The position numbers and the translations under genes are program-made. Below the pieces are notes generated by a model. That model did no database searches, was not told where the DNA came from, and worked only from the letters and a program-made list of their open reading frames with translations. A stretch of DNA of 64,000 bases, taken from contig NZ_LR797830.1 of the NCBI RefSeq assembly GCF_903064525.1, forward strand, positions 1,612,001 through 1,676,000, in the 5' to 3' direction. Source of the stretch: Methylacidimicrobium sp. AP8. Its GTDB lineage: Bacteria > Verrucomicrobiota > Verrucomicrobiia > Methylacidiphilales > Methylacidiphilaceae. This document shows, in pieces, positions 34,802-45,498 of the stretch (the stretch's first letter is position 1; each line of letters starts with the position of its first letter).

Positions 34802-36965
34802 ACGGATCCTGCCGGGAAATCCCTACCCCTTGGGCGCTTCCTGGGACGGCCGAGGAGTCAACTTCGCCCTTTTTTCCGCGACCGCCGAAAAGGTCGAGCT
34901 CTGCCTCTATTCCGAAGACCGCCGCGAGCTCCAGCGGATTCCGCTGAGCGAATCGACCGGCGAGGTCCGGCACGCGTACATCCCCGGAATGCTGCCGGGC
35001 CAGCTCTACGGCTACCGGATTTCCGGCCCCTATGAACCTGCGCACGGCCACCGGTTCAATCCGAACAAGGTGCTCCTCGACCCCTACGCGCGGGAAATCG
35101 GCGCCGATCTCCAGTGGGATGACTCCCTTTTCGGCTATTCCATCGGTCACCCGGACCAGGATCTGAGCTTCGATTCCCGCGACGACGCCGCCTTCGCGCC
35201 GCTGGCCCGGGTCGCGCACACGGTATTTCCCTGGGGAGAGGACCGTCCGCCGCAGGTGCCCTGGCACAAGACGATCATCTACGAAGCGCACGTCAAGGGC
35301 CTGACCCGGCGGCACCCGAAGATTCCGCCGGAGCTCCGGGGCACCTACCTCGGCCTAGCCCACGACGAGATGATCCGCTACTTCCTCGCGCTCGGCATCA
35401 CGGCGATCGAGCTTCTGCCGATCCACCATCACGTCGATGAAAGAGTCCTAACCGAGAAAGGGCTTTCCAACTACTGGGGCTACAACACGATCGCTTTTTT
35501 TGCTCCCGATTCCCGCTACGCGGTTCCTAACTGCAGCCTGACGCACACCGAGCAGTTCCAGTCGATGGTCCGCTCGCTTCATCTTCACGGGATCGAGGTG
35601 ATCCTCGACGTCGTCTACAACCACACGGCGGAGGGCAACCAGCTGGGACCCACCCTCTCGTTCCGGGGCATCGACAACGCCTCCTACTACCGGCTTTCGC
35701 CGGAAGATCCGCGCTACTATGTCGATTTCACCGGCACCGGAAACACCCTGAACATGCGCCACCCTCGCGTGCTCCAGCTTATCATGGACAGCCTCCGCTA
35801 TTGGGTGACCGAAATGCATGTCGACGGCTTCCGCTTCGATCTGGCCAGCAGCTTGGCCCGCGAGTTTTTCGAGGTCGATCGCCTTTCGGCCTTCTTTGAC
35901 CTGATCCAGCAGGATCCGGTCCTCTCCCGCGTGAAATTGATTGCGGAGCCCTGGGATCTGGGTCCGGGAGGTTACCAGGTCGGGAACTTTCCCGTCGGCT
36001 GGGCGGAGTGGAACGGCAAGTACCGGGACTGCGTCCGCCGCTTCTGGAAGGGAGAAGGAGGGGTGGTATCCGAGCTGGCCAGCCGCCTCGCCGGATCGAG
36101 CGATCTCTACGAGGCGAGCGGAAAGCGCCCCTACGCCAGCATCAACTTCATCACCTGCCACGACGGATTCACCCTCCAGGACCTGGTCTCCTACGAACGG
36201 AAGCATAACGAAGCCAACGGAGAGGAAAACCGCGACGGCACCGACGCCAACTGGAGCTGGAACTGCGGCGCCGAAGGGCCGACGGACAATCCGGAGATCC
36301 TGGCGCTGCGCACCAGGCAGAAGCTCAACTTCTGGCTCACCCTGCTCACCTCGCAAGGAGTGCCGATGATCCGGGCCGGCGACGAGCTCTGCCAGAGCCA
36401 GTCGGGCAACAATAATGCCTACTGTCAGGACAACGAGCTCTCCTGGCTTGATTGGGAGCCGACGAAGGAAAAGCTCTTCTTCATCCAGCTCGTGCAAAAG
36501 CTCATTTGGCTGCGACGCAAGGAGCCGGTCTTTCACAGGCGCCATTTCTTTCAAGGGAGATCGATCTACGGGGCGGACATCCGCGACGTGGTCTGGTTAA
36601 ACCCGTCCGGAAAACCGATGGACGAAGCGGAATGGAGCTCTCCGGGAACCAAGTGCCTCGGAGTCCGGCTTTCCGGCGACTTGACCGGCGTTGTCGACGA
36701 ATTCGGGGCTCCGGTCCAAGGCAGCTCGATGCTCGTGCTCTTCAACGCTTCCAATGCGCCGGTCCGCTTCGTGCTTCCCAAGAGGCGCGCGGGTCTGAGC
36801 TGGGAGCTGGTCATCGATACCGCCCAGCCGACTTCCGCCCCTCCTCCGCCCGCGGCGGGAGGGGAGTACACGCTCGAAGGGCATAGCAGCGCCCTCTTCC
36901 GGGGAGAACGGCCGGCGGAGCCGCTGCCCCCCGGAGAATTTTTGGAACCGATTCCCGGCGAATGA
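34794..36965 (+). CDS. glgX: Glycogen debranching enzyme GlgX
   Basis: Isoamylase-type GH13 debranching enzyme (723 aa) that removes alpha-1,6 branches from glycogen or limit dextrin. It has an N-terminal CBM48 (PLGASWDGRGVNFALFS), then catalytic motifs DVVYNHTAEG, DGFRFDLASSLA (nucleophile Asp), LIAEPWD (Glu) and ITCHDGFTLQDL (Asp). The insertion GEENRDGTDANWSWNCGAEG is typical of GlgX/TreX. It overlaps the treS stop (ATGTTTGA), so the two are translationally coupled. Together with TreY and TreZ it would feed linear maltodextrin into trehalose synthesis. Confidence 0.96.
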   Translation: MFERILPGNPYPLGASWDGRGVNFALFSATAEKVELCLYSEDRRELQRIPLSESTGEVRHAYIPGMLPGQLYGYRISGPYEPAHGHRFNPNKVLLDPYAREIGADLQWDDSLFGYSIGHPDQDLSFDSRDDAAFAPLARVAHTVFPWGEDRPPQVPWHKTIIYEAHVKGLTRRHPKIPPELRGTYLGLAHDEMIRYFLALGITAIELLPIHHHVDERVLTEKGLSNYWGYNTIAFFAPDSRYAVPNCSLTHTEQFQSMVRSLHLHGIEVILDVVYNHTAEGNQLGPTLSFRGIDNASYYRLSPEDPRYYVDFTGTGNTLNMRHPRVLQLIMDSLRYWVTEMHVDGFRFDLASSLAREFFEVDRLSAFFDLIQQDPVLSRVKLIAEPWDLGPGGYQVGNFPVGWAEWNGKYRDCVRRFWKGEGGVVSELASRLAGSSDLYEASGKRPYASINFITCHDGFTLQDLVSYERKHNEANGEENRDGTDANWSWNCGAEGPTDNPEILALRTRQKLNFWLTLLTSQGVPMIRAGDELCQSQSGNNNAYCQDNELSWLDWEPTKEKLFFIQLVQKLIWLRRKEPVFHRRHFFQGRSIYGADIRDVVWLNPSGKPMDEAEWSSPGTKCLGVRLSGDLTGVVDEFGAPVQGSSMLVLFNASNAPVRFVLPKRRAGLSWELVIDTAQPTSAPPPPAAGGEYTLEGHSSALFRGERPAEPLPPGEFLEPIPGE

Positions 36966-37029
36966 CGCCCCGTCACGGACGACCCAGCCCGGAAAGAAAA
37001 AGCAAGGCCGAACACAACCAGGAGGACTT

Positions 37030-38850
37030 ATGAATCCAGGCACGTTTCTTACCCCGGACGGATGCCGCTTTTGCGTCTGGGCTCCGGACCGGTCGCGCTG
37101 CGAGCTGGTCCTGGTCGGCCCTGCCGAGGGGATCTATCCCATGGAAAAGGACAGCGCCGGCTATTGGACCGTGACGATCCCGGGGGTGCAACCGGGCTGG
37201 CTCTACCGGTACCGGCTGGACGGCCGGGAGGAGTTCCCGGATCCCGCTTCCCGGTGCCAACCCCAAGGAGTCCACGGCCCCTCTCAAGTCGTGGACGATT
37301 CGTTCCCGTGGACCGACCGGTCCTGGCGGGGGCTCGCCCTGTCCGACTACGTCCTCTACGAGCTCCATGTCGGCACGTTCACCCCGGAGGGGACTTTCGC
37401 CGCGATCCTCCCGAGGTTGCCCGAGCTGCGCGAGCTGGGAATTCGGGCTCTCGAGATCATGCCCGTGGCCCAGTTCCCCGGAAGGCGCAACTGGGGCTAT
37501 GACGGCGTCTATCCCTTCGCCGTGCAGGTCTCCTACGGAGGAATCCACGGCCTCAAGACCCTAGTGAACGGCTGCCACGAGGCCGGGCTGGCGGTCGTCC
37601 TCGACGTCGTCTACAACCACTTCGGCCCCGAGGGCAACTACCTGGCCCGATTCGGCCCCTATTTCACCGACAGCTACCGGACCCCGTGGGGGCCCGCGGT
37701 CAACTTCGATGGAGCCGGGAGCGACGAGGTGCGCCGCTTTTTCCTGGAGAACGCCCGCAGCTGGTTCTTCGAATTCCACGTCGACGCCCTCCGGCTCGAC
37801 GCGGTGCATGCGATTCACGACGAGTCGGCCTTCCCCTTCCTCGAGGAGCTGGCCCTTCGGACGCAAGACTGGGAACGGGAGCTCGGCCGGCCGCTCGTCC
37901 TCTTCGCCGAGACCGACCGCAACGACCCGCGCCTCGTCCGCCCGCGGCCCGGCGGCCTCGGCTTGCCCGCCCAGTGGTGCGACGACTTCCACCACGCGCT
38001 CCACGCCCTACTGACCGGAGAAAAGCACGCCTACTACGTCGATTTCGGCGGCATCGCCGACCTCGCCAAGGCCTTTTCCCAAGGATATGTCCTCGACGGG
38101 CGTTTTTCCTCCTACCGGCGGCGGCGGCACGGCGCTCCTCCCGACGGGATCCGGCGCCATCAGCTCGTCGTCTTCGCCCAGAATCACGACCAAGTCGGCA
38201 ACCGGGCGCGGGGGGACCGGCTCTCGGTTCTGGTCGATTTCCCTTCCCAGAAGCTGGCGGCCGCCGCCCTCCTCCTTTCCGGCTTCCTCCCTCTGCTCTT
38301 CATGGGCGAGGAATACGGAGAGCGCCGTCCATTTCCCTATTTCGTCGACCACGAGAATCCGGAGCTCCTGGAGGCCGTTCGGAAGGGGCGGCAGCGGGAG
38401 TTCGCCGCCTTCCACGACGTGGCGGGGACGGAGATCCCCGACCCGGCCGCGGAGGCGACCTTCGCCTCCGCCGTCCTCCAATGGGAATATCGCCACGACG
38501 GAAGCCACGGCGTTCTCTGGGAACTGCACCGGGAGCTGCTCTTACTGCGCCGGCGCTTCCCGATTCTCCAGCCGCGCGAATCGATCGAGGTCGCCGCCGC
38601 GGCGGACGAGCCGTCGGGCCTCCTCCGCTTCCGCCGGCGGAGCCCGGAGGCCGAAGCCGAGGTTTTCTTCAACTTTTCCTCCGGTCCGCGGCCGGTTGCG
38701 ATCGAGACTGACCGGCCGCCGGCGGGGAAGCTCTTCGATAGCGAAGAGCCGCGCTGGCTGGGGACGGGGGCCGTCGCTCCCGGTCGCCTCGAACCGGGAA
38801 GCGTGCTGATCCTCGCTCCGCGCAGCGCCGTCCTCTACATAAGAGAGTGA
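37030..38850 (+). CDS. treZ: Malto-oligosyltrehalose trehalohydrolase TreZ
   Basis: Releases trehalose from maltooligosyl-trehalose made by TreY. 606 aa, normal length. Start at 37030 behind AGGAGG. N-terminal CBM48-like domain (GCRFCVWAPDRSRCELVL), then GH13 motifs DVVYNHFGPEGNYL, DALRLDAVHAIHD (nucleophile Asp), LFAETDRNDPRL (Glu) and FAQNHDQVGNRARGDRL (Asp); the last motif is diagnostic for TreZ. The C-terminal beta domain is intact. It follows glgX by 64 bases and is convergent with treY. Confidence 0.96.
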   Translation: MNPGTFLTPDGCRFCVWAPDRSRCELVLVGPAEGIYPMEKDSAGYWTVTIPGVQPGWLYRYRLDGREEFPDPASRCQPQGVHGPSQVVDDSFPWTDRSWRGLALSDYVLYELHVGTFTPEGTFAAILPRLPELRELGIRALEIMPVAQFPGRRNWGYDGVYPFAVQVSYGGIHGLKTLVNGCHEAGLAVVLDVVYNHFGPEGNYLARFGPYFTDSYRTPWGPAVNFDGAGSDEVRRFFLENARSWFFEFHVDALRLDAVHAIHDESAFPFLEELALRTQDWERELGRPLVLFAETDRNDPRLVRPRPGGLGLPAQWCDDFHHALHALLTGEKHAYYVDFGGIADLAKAFSQGYVLDGRFSSYRRRRHGAPPDGIRRHQLVVFAQNHDQVGNRARGDRLSVLVDFPSQKLAAAALLLSGFLPLLFMGEEYGERRPFPYFVDHENPELLEAVRKGRQREFAAFHDVAGTEIPDPAAEATFASAVLQWEYRHDGSHGVLWELHRELLLLRRRFPILQPRESIEVAAAADEPSGLLRFRRRSPEAEAEVFFNFSSGPRPVAIETDRPPAGKLFDSEEPRWLGTGAVAPGRLEPGSVLILAPRSAVLYIRE

Positions 38851-38925
38851 CGCTTCGGGCCAAGCTTTTTCCATCGTTTGCGCGCTCCGCGGCCAGCCGT
38901 GCCCGCCGAAGGCGCACCCGAGCGG

Positions 38926-41718
38926 TCAGCCTTCGGAAATCCAGAGCGCGACGGGCAGCTCAGCCATCGCCTCCGCGAGCGGCGCCCCGCCCTGCCAGCG
39001 GCGCCGGTTGCCGGTGAATGCGCACCGCCAGAACGCGGCCAGGGATTCCGGCAGAACGGCCGAGGTGTCGCCCCAGGTCTCCGCGCCGACCGGCGCTTGC
39101 TCGGGGGGGACGAGCGCGGTGACGAATCGGGGCACGATCGCCAGCAAGTGCTGTCTCCCCCAGGAGCGTAGAAAGCCGAAGGCATGATCGGCCTTGGCGC
39201 CCGCAAAGGAGAGCGGCTCGTAGCTGCCCGAACCGAAGAGCTCCGGAGCGAGCCGCCGTGCCTGCAGGGCCTTGTGGGTGAGAAAGAGCTTGATCTTGCC
39301 GTCCTCCGGATGCGCTAGAATCTCTCTCCGGTATTCCGGCCTGTCCCCCTCTCGCCGGATCTCCGCCAAGGTCCTGCGGCGCAGCTCGAAATCGACCGGC
39401 CTCCGGTTGTCGGGATCGACGAAGGAGAGATCCCAGAATTCGGTCCCTTGATAAAAATCGGGAACGCCGGGCGCCGCCACCTTCAAAAGGAGCTGGGAAA
39501 ACGAGTTGTAGACCCCATACCGGGCGATCTTCCGCTGGAACGGGAGAAAGGCCGCGAGAAACTCCTTACCCTCCTCCGCATCGAGAATGCGGTCGATAAA
39601 GGCGCAGCATCCCTCCTCGTAGAGCCGGTTGGGCCTCTGCCATCCGGAAAAGCTCCGTGCCTCCCGGCTCGCCTTGACGAAATAGGCTTTGAGGCGCTCG
39701 CGGAACTCCTCCATCTCCTCGCTCCTCCACGGCCAGCTTCCGAGGAGCGCCTGATAGATGAGATACTCCGCATTGGCGTCAGGAACGAGCAGGTCGCCGA
39801 TCGTGGCCTTCTTCCCCGCGTTGATCCGGTTCCAGCGCGCGAGCAGCTCCGCCCACTCTTCGGGAAGCTCGGCCAGGACGTTCAAGCGGGCGCGGGCGTC
39901 CTCTCCCCGCTTCGCGTCGTGCGTCATCGTCGCATTGAGGGTGTGGGGCCAGCGGACCCACCGGTCGCGGAGAAAGCGATGAAGCTCCTCGGGCTCGATT
40001 CCGAAGCGGGAGGGATCGCTGCCCACCTCGTTGAGGGAGAGCAGCCGGTTGTAGACGTAGAACTGGCAATCCTCCAAGCCCTTCGCCATCAAAGGCCCGC
40101 TCAATTGCTGAAACCGGAGGACGAAGTCGAGCGCCTGCACCCGGTCCTCCTCGGCCAACTCGTGCGGCATTTCGCCGAGGAGAAAGCGCCGGATGAACTC
40201 GAGCTCGGCCGAGAGCTGCGGCAGGTTCTCCTCCGCGGTCCGGATGGCTTCGTCGATCCACTGCCGGTCCTCCGGACTGGGCCCGTTCGCGTCGACATAG
40301 GAACGGTAGACCGGAAAGCAGGAGAGCACCTCGACCAACGCCCGGCGAACCGCGTAGATCGTCACGTCCGGCCCGAACCAGAGCCGGGCGCAGAGCGAAT
40401 GCATCATCAAGGCGATCCGATCGAGATCGCCCGCCAGCCGGCGGGCGATGACGAACCGCTTCTTTTCCCGCAAGAGCCGGCCGTAATTCTGCGGCTGCCC
40501 GAGAAAATCCTCGTAGCAGCGGGTGAACGCGTCCGCGTTCCTCGCGGGGCAGAAGAGCTGCGTCACCATTGCCAGGAAGTCGTAGCCGGTCGTGCCTTCC
40601 ACCGGCCAGTCCTTCGGAAGCTCTTCCCTCCCGAATCCGAGGATCTTCTCCACGACCGTGTAGGTGTCGGGGAGCGCCGCCCGCAAGGTTTCGAGGTAGG
40701 CGCGCGGCCGGTAGAGCCCGTCGATATGGTCGATCCTCACCCCGGTGACCTTCCCCTCGGCGACCAGCCGTCGAATCAGCCGGTGGACCCGCTCGAAAAC
40801 CTCCTTCCTCTCGACCCGGACCGAGATGAGATCGTTGACCGTGAAGAAGCGCCGGTAGTTGATCTCCTCGGAAGCGACCCGCCAGTGGGCGAAGCGGAAG
40901 TGCTGCTCGGAAAGAATTTGATCCAGCAGCGCGAGCGACTGCGGGGTCGGCCGCTTGGGCGAGATCAGCTCCAGGCTCCGATCGAGAGAGCTGCGGATGA
41001 AGCCGTTCTTCTGATAGAGCTCCTCGAGGACCCATTTGACGAAGGTCACTTGATCGGCCCTCTCCTCCGGATTTCCCGCCGAATCCAGATTGCGCACGGT
41101 ATAGATGACTCCGAGGAGCTTGAGGTAATCCGGGTCCCGGCGCTCCAGGCGGTCGTGGATCTGCTGCTGCACCAGCGCCAGCACCGTTCCGTAGCTTTCG
41201 ATGCGAAGGGGGAATCGGTGATCGAAATAGGAAACCCAGAATCCGCCCTTCTCGAAGGACAAGCGGATCTCGCCCTTTTGCAACGCCTCGCCGTAATGCG
41301 GCCCAAGAAAGGGGGCTAACACCCGGCCGCGCAGCGTCGGGAAGGGGTGGTTCCACTCGATATCGAAGAACTCATAGAACTCCGAATGCGGGCCGTTCTC
41401 GAAGACGTCCATCAGGAAGCGGTTTTCCTTGTCGTAGGCCATGTGGTTGGGAACCACGTCCTGCAGCCACCCCATTCCCCGAGCCCGGACGTTCTCGATA
41501 AGACGGACGAAGGCTTCGGCCGAGCCCAGCTCCGGATGGAGCTCCTCCGGATCGACGACGTCGTAGCCGTGGCTGCTGCCCATCCGCGCACGCGTGATCG
41601 GGGAGGCGTAGATGTCGCTGATCCCAAGATCGTCGAGGTAGGCTACGACCGGCTCGAGCGCGGCGAACCCGAGCTCTTTTCGTAGTTGCACGCGGTAGGT
41701 GGACACAGGAATGCGCAT
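38926..41718 (-). CDS. treY: Malto-oligosyltrehalose synthase TreY
   Basis: Converts the reducing end of maltodextrins into a trehalose unit by intramolecular transglucosylation. 930 aa. The start at 41718 ([12 protein letters not shown]) follows GAGGGAAG and matches the family N-terminus; longer starts are upstream in frame but unlikely. Motifs: [46 protein letters not shown] (nucleophile Asp), [15 protein letters not shown] (Glu) and [17 protein letters not shown] (Asp). [20 protein letters not shown] near the C-terminus is typical. It is on the opposite strand to treZ, which is unusual since treY and treZ often form an operon. Confidence 0.97.
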   Translation of the reverse strand: MRIPVSTYRVQLRKELGFAALEPVVAYLDDLGISDIYASPITRARMGSSHGYDVVDPEELHPELGSAEAFVRLIENVRARGMGWLQDVVPNHMAYDKENRFLMDVFENGPHSEFYEFFDIEWNHPFPTLRGRVLAPFLGPHYGEALQKGEIRLSFEKGGFWVSYFDHRFPLRIESYGTVLALVQQQIHDRLERRDPDYLKLLGVIYTVRNLDSAGNPEERADQVTFVKWVLEELYQKNGFIRSSLDRSLELISPKRPTPQSLALLDQILSEQHFRFAHWRVASEEINYRRFFTVNDLISVRVERKEVFERVHRLIRRLVAEGKVTGVRIDHIDGLYRPRAYLETLRAALPDTYTVVEKILGFGREELPKDWPVEGTTGYDFLAMVTQLFCPARNADAFTRCYEDFLGQPQNYGRLLREKKRFVIARRLAGDLDRIALMMHSLCARLWFGPDVTIYAVRRALVEVLSCFPVYRSYVDANGPSPEDRQWIDEAIRTAEENLPQLSAELEFIRRFLLGEMPHELAEEDRVQALDFVLRFQQLSGPLMAKGLEDCQFYVYNRLLSLNEVGSDPSRFGIEPEELHRFLRDRWVRWPHTLNATMTHDAKRGEDARARLNVLAELPEEWAELLARWNRINAGKKATIGDLLVPDANAEYLIYQALLGSWPWRSEEMEEFRERLKAYFVKASREARSFSGWQRPNRLYEEGCCAFIDRILDAEEGKEFLAAFLPFQRKIARYGVYNSFSQLLLKVAAPGVPDFYQGTEFWDLSFVDPDNRRPVDFELRRRTLAEIRREGDRPEYRREILAHPEDGKIKLFLTHKALQARRLAPELFGSGSYEPLSFAGAKADHAFGFLRSWGRQHLLAIVPRFVTALVPPEQAPVGAETWGDTSAVLPESLAAFWRCAFTGNRRRWQGGAPLAEAMAELPVALWISEG

Positions 41719-42057
41719 ACCGTGAACTTCCCTCGAACCCATCGCGCAAGCAGCCGCGCCCGCCTTCCGGCGGATCGCCGCCCGGCCGACGGCCGGAAAG
41801 CATGGCAAAGGCTCCCCCGGAAAGCAAGATCTCCCCATGCCGCGGGCGCGCCCGAAGCCGCTCCGGAGGCCGACCCTTTCGGCACCGGGCGGAAACCGAA
41901 TGGGCTTGCGCCCGGCCCGCCCGGCCCGTTAAGAGTGTTCCCGATCGACCTTTTTGACCTTTCGGCGCAAGAGGGGCGTCGACCGGTTCCCCGAGAAAGG
42001 GTGAGCCCTAGCTACACGAGAATCGGAATTCCAACCCACCTGCCACCACCTACCCCT
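41719..42057. other. Divergent intergenic region treY / pgi (339 bases)
   Basis: GC-rich spacer that must hold the promoters of both treY (minus) and pgi (plus). Weak reading frames run across it but no credible gene. I see no convincing -35/-10 pair, riboswitch or long repeat. A TTTTTGACCTTT stretch at 41950-41961 is the only AT-richer part. Confidence 0.6.
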
Positions 42058-43704
42058 ATGAGCCTTCCCACCTCCTTGCCTTCCTGGCGCAAGCTCGAAG
42101 AGCACCACGCCCAGATCCGTTCTCTCCACCTCCGGGATCTCTTCCGCGAGGATCCGGAGAGAGCCGAAAGGTTTTCGGTTTCCCTCGAAGACATCGTCTT
42201 CGACTACTCGAAGAACCGGATTACGAACCAGACCCTCGACCTCCTGCTTCAGCTCGCCCGGGAGGCGGAGCTGCCCCGCTGGATCGAGAAGATGTTCGCG
42301 GGGGAAAAGATCAATGTCTCCGAACGGCGGGCGGTGCTCCACATCGCTCTCCGCAAGCCGCGGGGCAGCTCCGTTTTCGTCGACGGCAAGGACGTGATGC
42401 CCGAGGTGCACGCCGTTCTCGACCGGATGCGGGAGTTCAGCGAATCCGTCCGCACCGGCCGTTGGCATGGCTATACGGGGCGGCCGATCCAAGACGTGGT
42501 GAACATCGGCATCGGCGGATCCGACCTCGGCCCCATGATGGTCACTCGGGCCCTCCGCCCCTACCACTCCTCGCTACGGCTCCACTTCGTCTCCAACATC
42601 GACGGAACGCACCTGGTCGAAACGCTTCGCGGCCTCGATCCGGAGACCACCCTCTTCCTCGTCTCCTCGAAGAGCTTCGGGACGCTCGAAACCCTCACCA
42701 ACGCGCGATCGGCCCGCGCCTGGTTCCTCGACAAGGCGAAGGATCCCGCAGCGGTCGCCAAGCACTTCGTGGCTATCTCGACCAACGAAAAGGCGGTCGT
42801 CGCCTTCGGCATCGACAAGAAGAACATGTTCCCGTTCTGGGATTGGGTGGGCGGCCGCTACTCTCTCTGGTCGGCAATCGGGCTCTCGATTGTGCTCGCC
42901 ATCGGCATGGACCGTTTCGAGGAGCTTCTGGCCGGCGCGCACGCCGCGGACGAGCATTTCCGCACAGCACCCCTGGAAAAGAACATCCCGGTCCTCATGG
43001 GCCTCCTGGGCATCTGGTACAACAACTTTTTCCAGGCTTCGACCCACGCGGTCTTCCCGTACGACCAGTATCTCGAGTTTCTTCCGGCCTATCTCCAGCA
43101 GGCCGACATGGAGAGCAACGGCAAGCACGTCCAGAAAGACGGAACGCCGGTCGCCGTGACGACCGGGCCGATTCTCTGGGGCGCGCCGGGCACCAACGGG
43201 CAGCACGCCTTTTTCCAGCTCCTCCATCAGGGCACGAAGCTGGTGCCCGCCGATTTTCTGGTTCCCGCCCAAAGTCACAATCCCCTGGGACCGTCGGACG
43301 AGCATCACCGCATGCTGCTGGCCAACTGCCTGGCTCAGACCGAGGCGCTCCTCCGGGGAAGGACGGCGGAGGAGGTGCGCGCCGAAATGGAAGCGGCCGG
43401 ATTGGCGGCCGAGGATATCGCCAGGCTCACCCCCCACCGGGTCTGCGAGGGGAACCGGCCTTCCAACACTTTCCTTTTTCGGAAGCTCACCCCGCGAACG
43501 CTCGGCAGCCTGATCGCCCTCTACGAGCACAAGATCTTCGTTCAAGGAACGATCTGGAACATCGACTCCTTCGATCAATGGGGGGTCGAGCTCGGCAAGC
43601 AGCTCGCCCAGAACCTCCTGCCGGAGATCAGCGGGGAGCCCGCCCGCAAGCCGCACGACTCGTCGACCGAACGCCTACTCCGGCTCGTCCGCGGCTGGCT
43701 CTGA
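42058..43704 (+). CDS. pgi: Glucose-6-phosphate isomerase
   Basis: Interconverts glucose 6-phosphate and fructose 6-phosphate; 548 aa, normal length. The ATG at 42058 has a poor ribosome site, but the following sequence matches the family N-terminus. Both family signatures are present: [16 protein letters not shown] (sugar phosphate binding), [18 protein letters not shown], and [13 protein letters not shown] with the catalytic Lys. [11 protein letters not shown] is the central conserved segment. It links the glycogen/trehalose genes with central metabolism. Its last 30 bases overlap the convergent sugar-kinase gene. Confidence 0.97.
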   Translation: MSLPTSLPSWRKLEEHHAQIRSLHLRDLFREDPERAERFSVSLEDIVFDYSKNRITNQTLDLLLQLAREAELPRWIEKMFAGEKINVSERRAVLHIALRKPRGSSVFVDGKDVMPEVHAVLDRMREFSESVRTGRWHGYTGRPIQDVVNIGIGGSDLGPMMVTRALRPYHSSLRLHFVSNIDGTHLVETLRGLDPETTLFLVSSKSFGTLETLTNARSARAWFLDKAKDPAAVAKHFVAISTNEKAVVAFGIDKKNMFPFWDWVGGRYSLWSAIGLSIVLAIGMDRFEELLAGAHAADEHFRTAPLEKNIPVLMGLLGIWYNNFFQASTHAVFPYDQYLEFLPAYLQQADMESNGKHVQKDGTPVAVTTGPILWGAPGTNGQHAFFQLLHQGTKLVPADFLVPAQSHNPLGPSDEHHRMLLANCLAQTEALLRGRTAEEVRAEMEAAGLAAEDIARLTPHRVCEGNRPSNTFLFRKLTPRTLGSLIALYEHKIFVQGTIWNIDSFDQWGVELGKQLAQNLLPEISGEPARKPHDSSTERLLRLVRGWL

Positions 43705-44654
43705 TCGGCCCCTCCCCGGGGGGGCCGCAGTGCCGGCGCCGTCCCACAGCCGGGCCGCACCCCGCACTCCGCTCGAGTCGCCGTGCCGGGGAGCGAGAAG
43801 CCTGGTGAGGACGGAGTCCGAGAAAATCCATCGGCTCCAAAGAGCGGGGACCCGGCGATAGAGCCGCGCGATGTTGGAGAGGCCCCCGCCGAGAACGATC
43901 GCGTCGGGGTCGAGCACGTTGATCACATGCGCCAGGCCTCTGGCCAGCCGCTCCTCGTAGCGCCGGAGGGTGGCTTCACAGTCCGGGTCCCCGGCGGCGG
44001 CGCGCCGGACGATCTCCTCCGGATCCGAGCGCGCCCCCGTGGCGCTTTGGTGATCCCGGGCCAGCCCCGGACCGGAAAGGAAGGTTTCCAGGCAGCCCCT
44101 TCTTCCGCAGTAGCATTCGGGGCCGGGCAGCTCTTCCGGGCGGGGCCAGGGCAACGGGTTGTGGCCCCACTCCCCGGCGATCCCGTTGATCCCGGAAAGG
44201 ATCTTGCCGTCGACCACGATTCCGCCCCCACCCCGGTCCCCAAAATGACGCCGAAGACCACGGCCCGGCCCCGAGCCGCCCCGTCCCAGGCCTCGGAAAG
44301 GGCGAAGCAATTGGCGTCGTTGGCGATCCGGACGGGCCTGGCCAGGACCCGCTCGAGGTCGACGCGCAACGGCCGGCCGGAAAGGCAGACGGTGTTGGAG
44401 TTCTTGAGCCGGCCGGCAGGCTCCAGCAGCGTCCCGGGGGAAGCGACGCCGACCGGCAGCCTCGGGAGGCCCAGTTCTTTTTCCACCTCCGTCACCAGCC
44501 GGCGGACTCCTTCCAGAATCGCCTCATAACCTTCGCGAGGGGTGGGGATGCGGCGGCGCACCAGCTCTTTCTCCCCCTCGAGGACGAGGATCTCGATCTT
44601 GGTGCCGCCCAAATCGACGCCTAATCGGATCTTCGCTTGCTCCCCAGCCGGCAT
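43675..44654 (-). pseudogene. ROK-family sugar kinase (glucokinase-like) split by a frameshift
   Basis: ROK kinase, probably glucokinase, in two overlapping frames. The N-terminal part (start 44654) has the phosphate loop GVDLGGTKIEILVL and runs in frame to FGVILGTGVG. The frame then shifts; the continuation (GGGIVVDGKILSGINGIAGEWGHNPL, zinc motif CYCGRRGCLE, VLGGGLSN) is in the other frame. One extra G in the five-G run at 44225-44229 (C-run on the plus strand) would restore a full-length ROK protein of about 325 aa. No other lesion is visible, so a sequencing error or slippage is as likely as true loss. It is convergent with pgi and fits the glycogen/trehalose theme. Confidence 0.88.
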
Positions 44655-44886
44655 GGATCCTCCGCCGCCTCAACGTTCCTCACCGGCCCGCCGACCGGGG
44701 CTTCCGCGATTTTTCCCCGCCCCCTCGCTCCCATCCTCGGCGGGTGATCCGGCCGAGCGCCGCTCCCGCACGAGCCGGACGGTCTCCACGGTTCGGCCGC
44801 AGAAATCCCGATCCTAGGGCTTCCATGTGTCATGGCATGGACGATACTATCGCCGCACACGGCCGCCAATTTCGAAGACCGTCGCC

Positions 44887-45498
44887 ATGGCAACCGCCCG
44901 CACGCCAGAGTCCCGGCCGACTTGGATCCGGCTATCCGCCGGCGGCAAGCTTTCGGACCCGGAGCAGCTCCCGCGCACTCCCGGTTCCTATCTCCTCCTC
45001 GTGGCCCTGCTCCGGGACACAAGGCTGCCGGTCGGGCGTTTGGGCATATGCACCCTTCCTCGGGGCTTCTACGCGTACTGCGGATCGGCGTTCGGAACCG
45101 GCGGAATCCGCGGCCGCCTGGCCCGCCACCTCCGCGAGGGCCTCCCCCTCCACTGGCATATCGATTTTCTGCTCCGCTACGCCCGGCCGATCGCCCTCGC
45201 TTTCCGGGAAGGCGATCCCTCCCTCGAGTGCGTCTGGAGCCAAGCGCTCGGCCGGCTGCCGAACGCCTCCTTCCCGGCTAGGGGATTCGGCGCTTCGGAT
45301 TGTCGGCGGCACTGCCCCTCGCATTTGGTCTTGCTTTCCGGGACGGACGCTCCCGCGCGGCACCCGGCAAGCCCCAGGCCGGAGGCGCACGCTTGCGGGA
45401 CGGGCCGGCGGGCCAAAGAAAGAACGTGCGCCGAAGGATGGCAGGCCGTAAAAGAGGCTCTTCTACCCCTCTTGGAGACATCGCCCCATGGCGCCTGA
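44887..45498 (+). CDS. DUF123 / GIY-YIG-like domain protein
   Basis: Protein of 203 aa with a DUF123-type domain in the first 145 residues: PGSYLLLVALLRDTRLPVGRLG, RGFYAYCGSAFGTGGIRGRLARHL and HWHIDFLLRYARPIALAF. DUF123 is a small domain related to GIY-YIG nucleases and is sometimes fused to endonuclease III; its activity is not established. Cys-His pairs (CRRHCPSH) follow the domain. The tail (about 150-203) is low complexity. GTG at 44827 is an alternative start. It overlaps the malic enzyme gene by 11 bases. Of the 232 bases before it, nothing else is recognisable. Confidence 0.8.
   Translation: MATARTPESRPTWIRLSAGGKLSDPEQLPRTPGSYLLLVALLRDTRLPVGRLGICTLPRGFYAYCGSAFGTGGIRGRLARHLREGLPLHWHIDFLLRYARPIALAFREGDPSLECVWSQALGRLPNASFPARGFGASDCRRHCPSHLVLLSGTDAPARHPASPRPEAHACGTGRRAKERTCAEGWQAVKEALLPLLETSPHGA

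Noticed and set aside
39448-41319. A 623-codon plus-strand frame opposite treY
   Set aside because: It is antisense to a gene with all TreY motifs and shows no domain of its own.
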